From NCBI GenBank assembly GCA_018242295.1, contig JAFECE010000011.1, forward strand, positions 124,001 to 188,000: a stretch of DNA of 64,000 nt. Direction: 5' to 3'. This DNA comes from Pseudomonadota bacterium. GTDB lineage: Bacteria; Pseudomonadota; Alphaproteobacteria; Rhizobiales; Hyphomicrobiaceae. Of this stretch, positions 63,249 through 64,000 are shown in pieces. Under the pieces are notes generated by a model. The model was not told where the DNA came from. It saw nothing but the letters and a program-made list of their open reading frames with translations, and ran no database searches. Both the position numbers and the translations under genes were made by a program. Position 1 is the first letter of the stretch. Each line of letters starts with the position of its first letter.

Positions 63249-64000
63249 TTAAGACGAAGCGCGTTCGCGGTGGGCGGCTTGAAGGCGGCGGAAATCATCG
63301 CCTGCATGATACGACGACCGTGTGAAAGGTGACGCCGCGACGAGCAGAAATCCCTTAGCGCGTGCGGCTTGTGCCAGACCTTCGAACTCGTCCGGCGAAA
63401 CGTAGCGATCGATGGCGGCGTGCTTGCGCGTCGGCTGCAGATATTGGCCGATCGTCAGGAAGTCGACGCCGGCGGAGCGGAGATCGTCCATGACTTGCAG
63501 GACTTCTTCGCGCGTTTCGCCGAGGCCCACCATAATTCCGGATTTCGTAAAGGTCTGAGCGTCAAGTTCCTTGGCGCGCTGCAGGAGCCGCAGCGAATGG
63601 AAGTAGCGCGCGCCCGGGCGAATGCGCAGATAGAGCGCCGGCACCGTTTCGAGGTTGTGGTTGAAGACGTCGGGCGTCGCTGCAATCACGGTTTCGAGAG
63701 CGCCGTCCTTGCGCAGGAAGTCCGGCGTCAGGACCTCGATCGTCGTACCGGGAGAAGCAACACGGATGGCACGGATGGTTTCGGCGAAGTGCCGGGCTCC
63801 GCCGTCGGCGAGGTCGTCGCGGTCGACCGAGGTTACGACGACGTGTTCGAGCGCCAGATGCGCAACCGCTTCAGCGACGCGCCGCGGCTCGTCAGGATCG
63901 AGGGCCGATGGCAGGCCGGTTGCGACGTTGCAGAAAGCGCAGGCGCGCGTGCATACGCCACCCATGATCATCATCGTGGCGTGCCGCTTTTGCCAGCAAT
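63249..64000 (-). CDS. lipA: lipoyl synthase, 5' truncated by the window edge
   Basis: At least 250 residues; the frame is open to position 64000, beyond the ATG at 63974, with [14 protein letters not shown] in front of the radical-SAM motif [51 protein letters not shown] and the C-terminal [12 protein letters not shown] are canonical. LipA inserts two sulfurs into octanoyl groups of 2-oxoacid dehydrogenases and GcvH. The N-terminal auxiliary-cluster cysteines lie outside the window. Its stop is 27 bp before hyi. Confidence 0.93.
   Translation of the reverse strand, partial: CWQKRHATMMIMGGVCTRACAFCNVATGLPSALDPDEPRRVAEAVAHLALEHVVVTSVDRDDLADGGARHFAETIRAIRVASPGTTIEVLTPDFLRKDGALETVIAATPDVFNHNLETVPALYLRIRPGARYFHSLRLLQRAKELDAQTFTKSGIMVGLGETREEVLQVMDDLRSAGVDFLTIGQYLQPTRKHAAIDRYVSPDEFEGLAQAARAKGFLLVAASPFTRSSYHAGDDFRRLQAAHRERASS

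Overview
The window looks like chromosomal DNA of an alphaproteobacterium of the order Hyphomicrobiales, possibly Hyphomicrobium or a relative. This is inferred from the high GC content, the NepR-EcfG-PhyR general stress module, the aerobic (CobG/CobN) cobalamin pathway, alphaproteobacterial families such as UPF0262, DUF2948 and HWE kinases, and an intergenic palindromic repeat of a type I associate with this order. No phage, insertion sequence, CRISPR array or conjugative element was recognised.

Region 1 (1-6.8 kb): mixed small genes. These are a truncated isoprenylcysteine-methyltransferase-like membrane protein, two atypical SDR proteins, DUF1614 and DUF2905 membrane proteins, an MBL-fold hydrolase and a winged-helix/TPR regulator. 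Region 2 (6.8-16.7 kb): housekeeping. tRNA-Thr(GGU), murA, DUF2948, hisD, UPF0262, maf, yacG and tRNA-Phe(GAA) are present, with a class III adenylate cyclase and a CRP-like regulator inserted between UPF0262 and maf, then a ParA-type ATPase. Region 3 (16.7-24.5 kb): surface glycan genes. An RgpF-like rhamnan protein, two glycosyltransferases, a decayed glycosyltransferase and the complete dTDP-L-rhamnose set rfbC-B-D-A.

Region 4 (24.6-43.3 kb): tRNA hydroxylase trhO, then a large cobalamin locus. It starts with a BluB-CobA fusion and cobD. cobU-cobO-cobQ run leftwards. A cobalamin riboswitch precedes the rightward cobW-N-G-H-I-J and L-E-M-B genes, with cobK inverted inside. cobF and the cobS/cobT chelatase subunits are not in the window. 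Region 5 (43.4-49.9 kb): general stress locus nepR-ecfG-phyR, a DUF1328 protein, two HisKA_2/HWE-type kinases and a single-domain receiver. Three perfect GGAAC-N16/17-CGTT promoters lie here, and one drives no protein gene. It leads into a leader hairpin with a C-rich loop and a terminator, an apparent GsrN-like stress small RNA of about 105 nt.

Region 6 (50-53.7 kb): DUF2946, ZrgA/DUF2796, MacB-type ABC transporter and DUF3299 genes, likely metal (zinc) related. Region 7 (53.8-62.3 kb): sulfate uptake. sbp, an RBBP9-like hydrolase, a porin, an XRE-cupin regulator, a 31-codon membrane ORF and cysT-W-A-cysB. A 26-bp dyad (ATAAG-N10-CTTAT type) recurs in front of sbp, the XRE-cupin gene and the cysT unit and is probably the CysB operator. 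The window ends with hyi and a truncated lipA.
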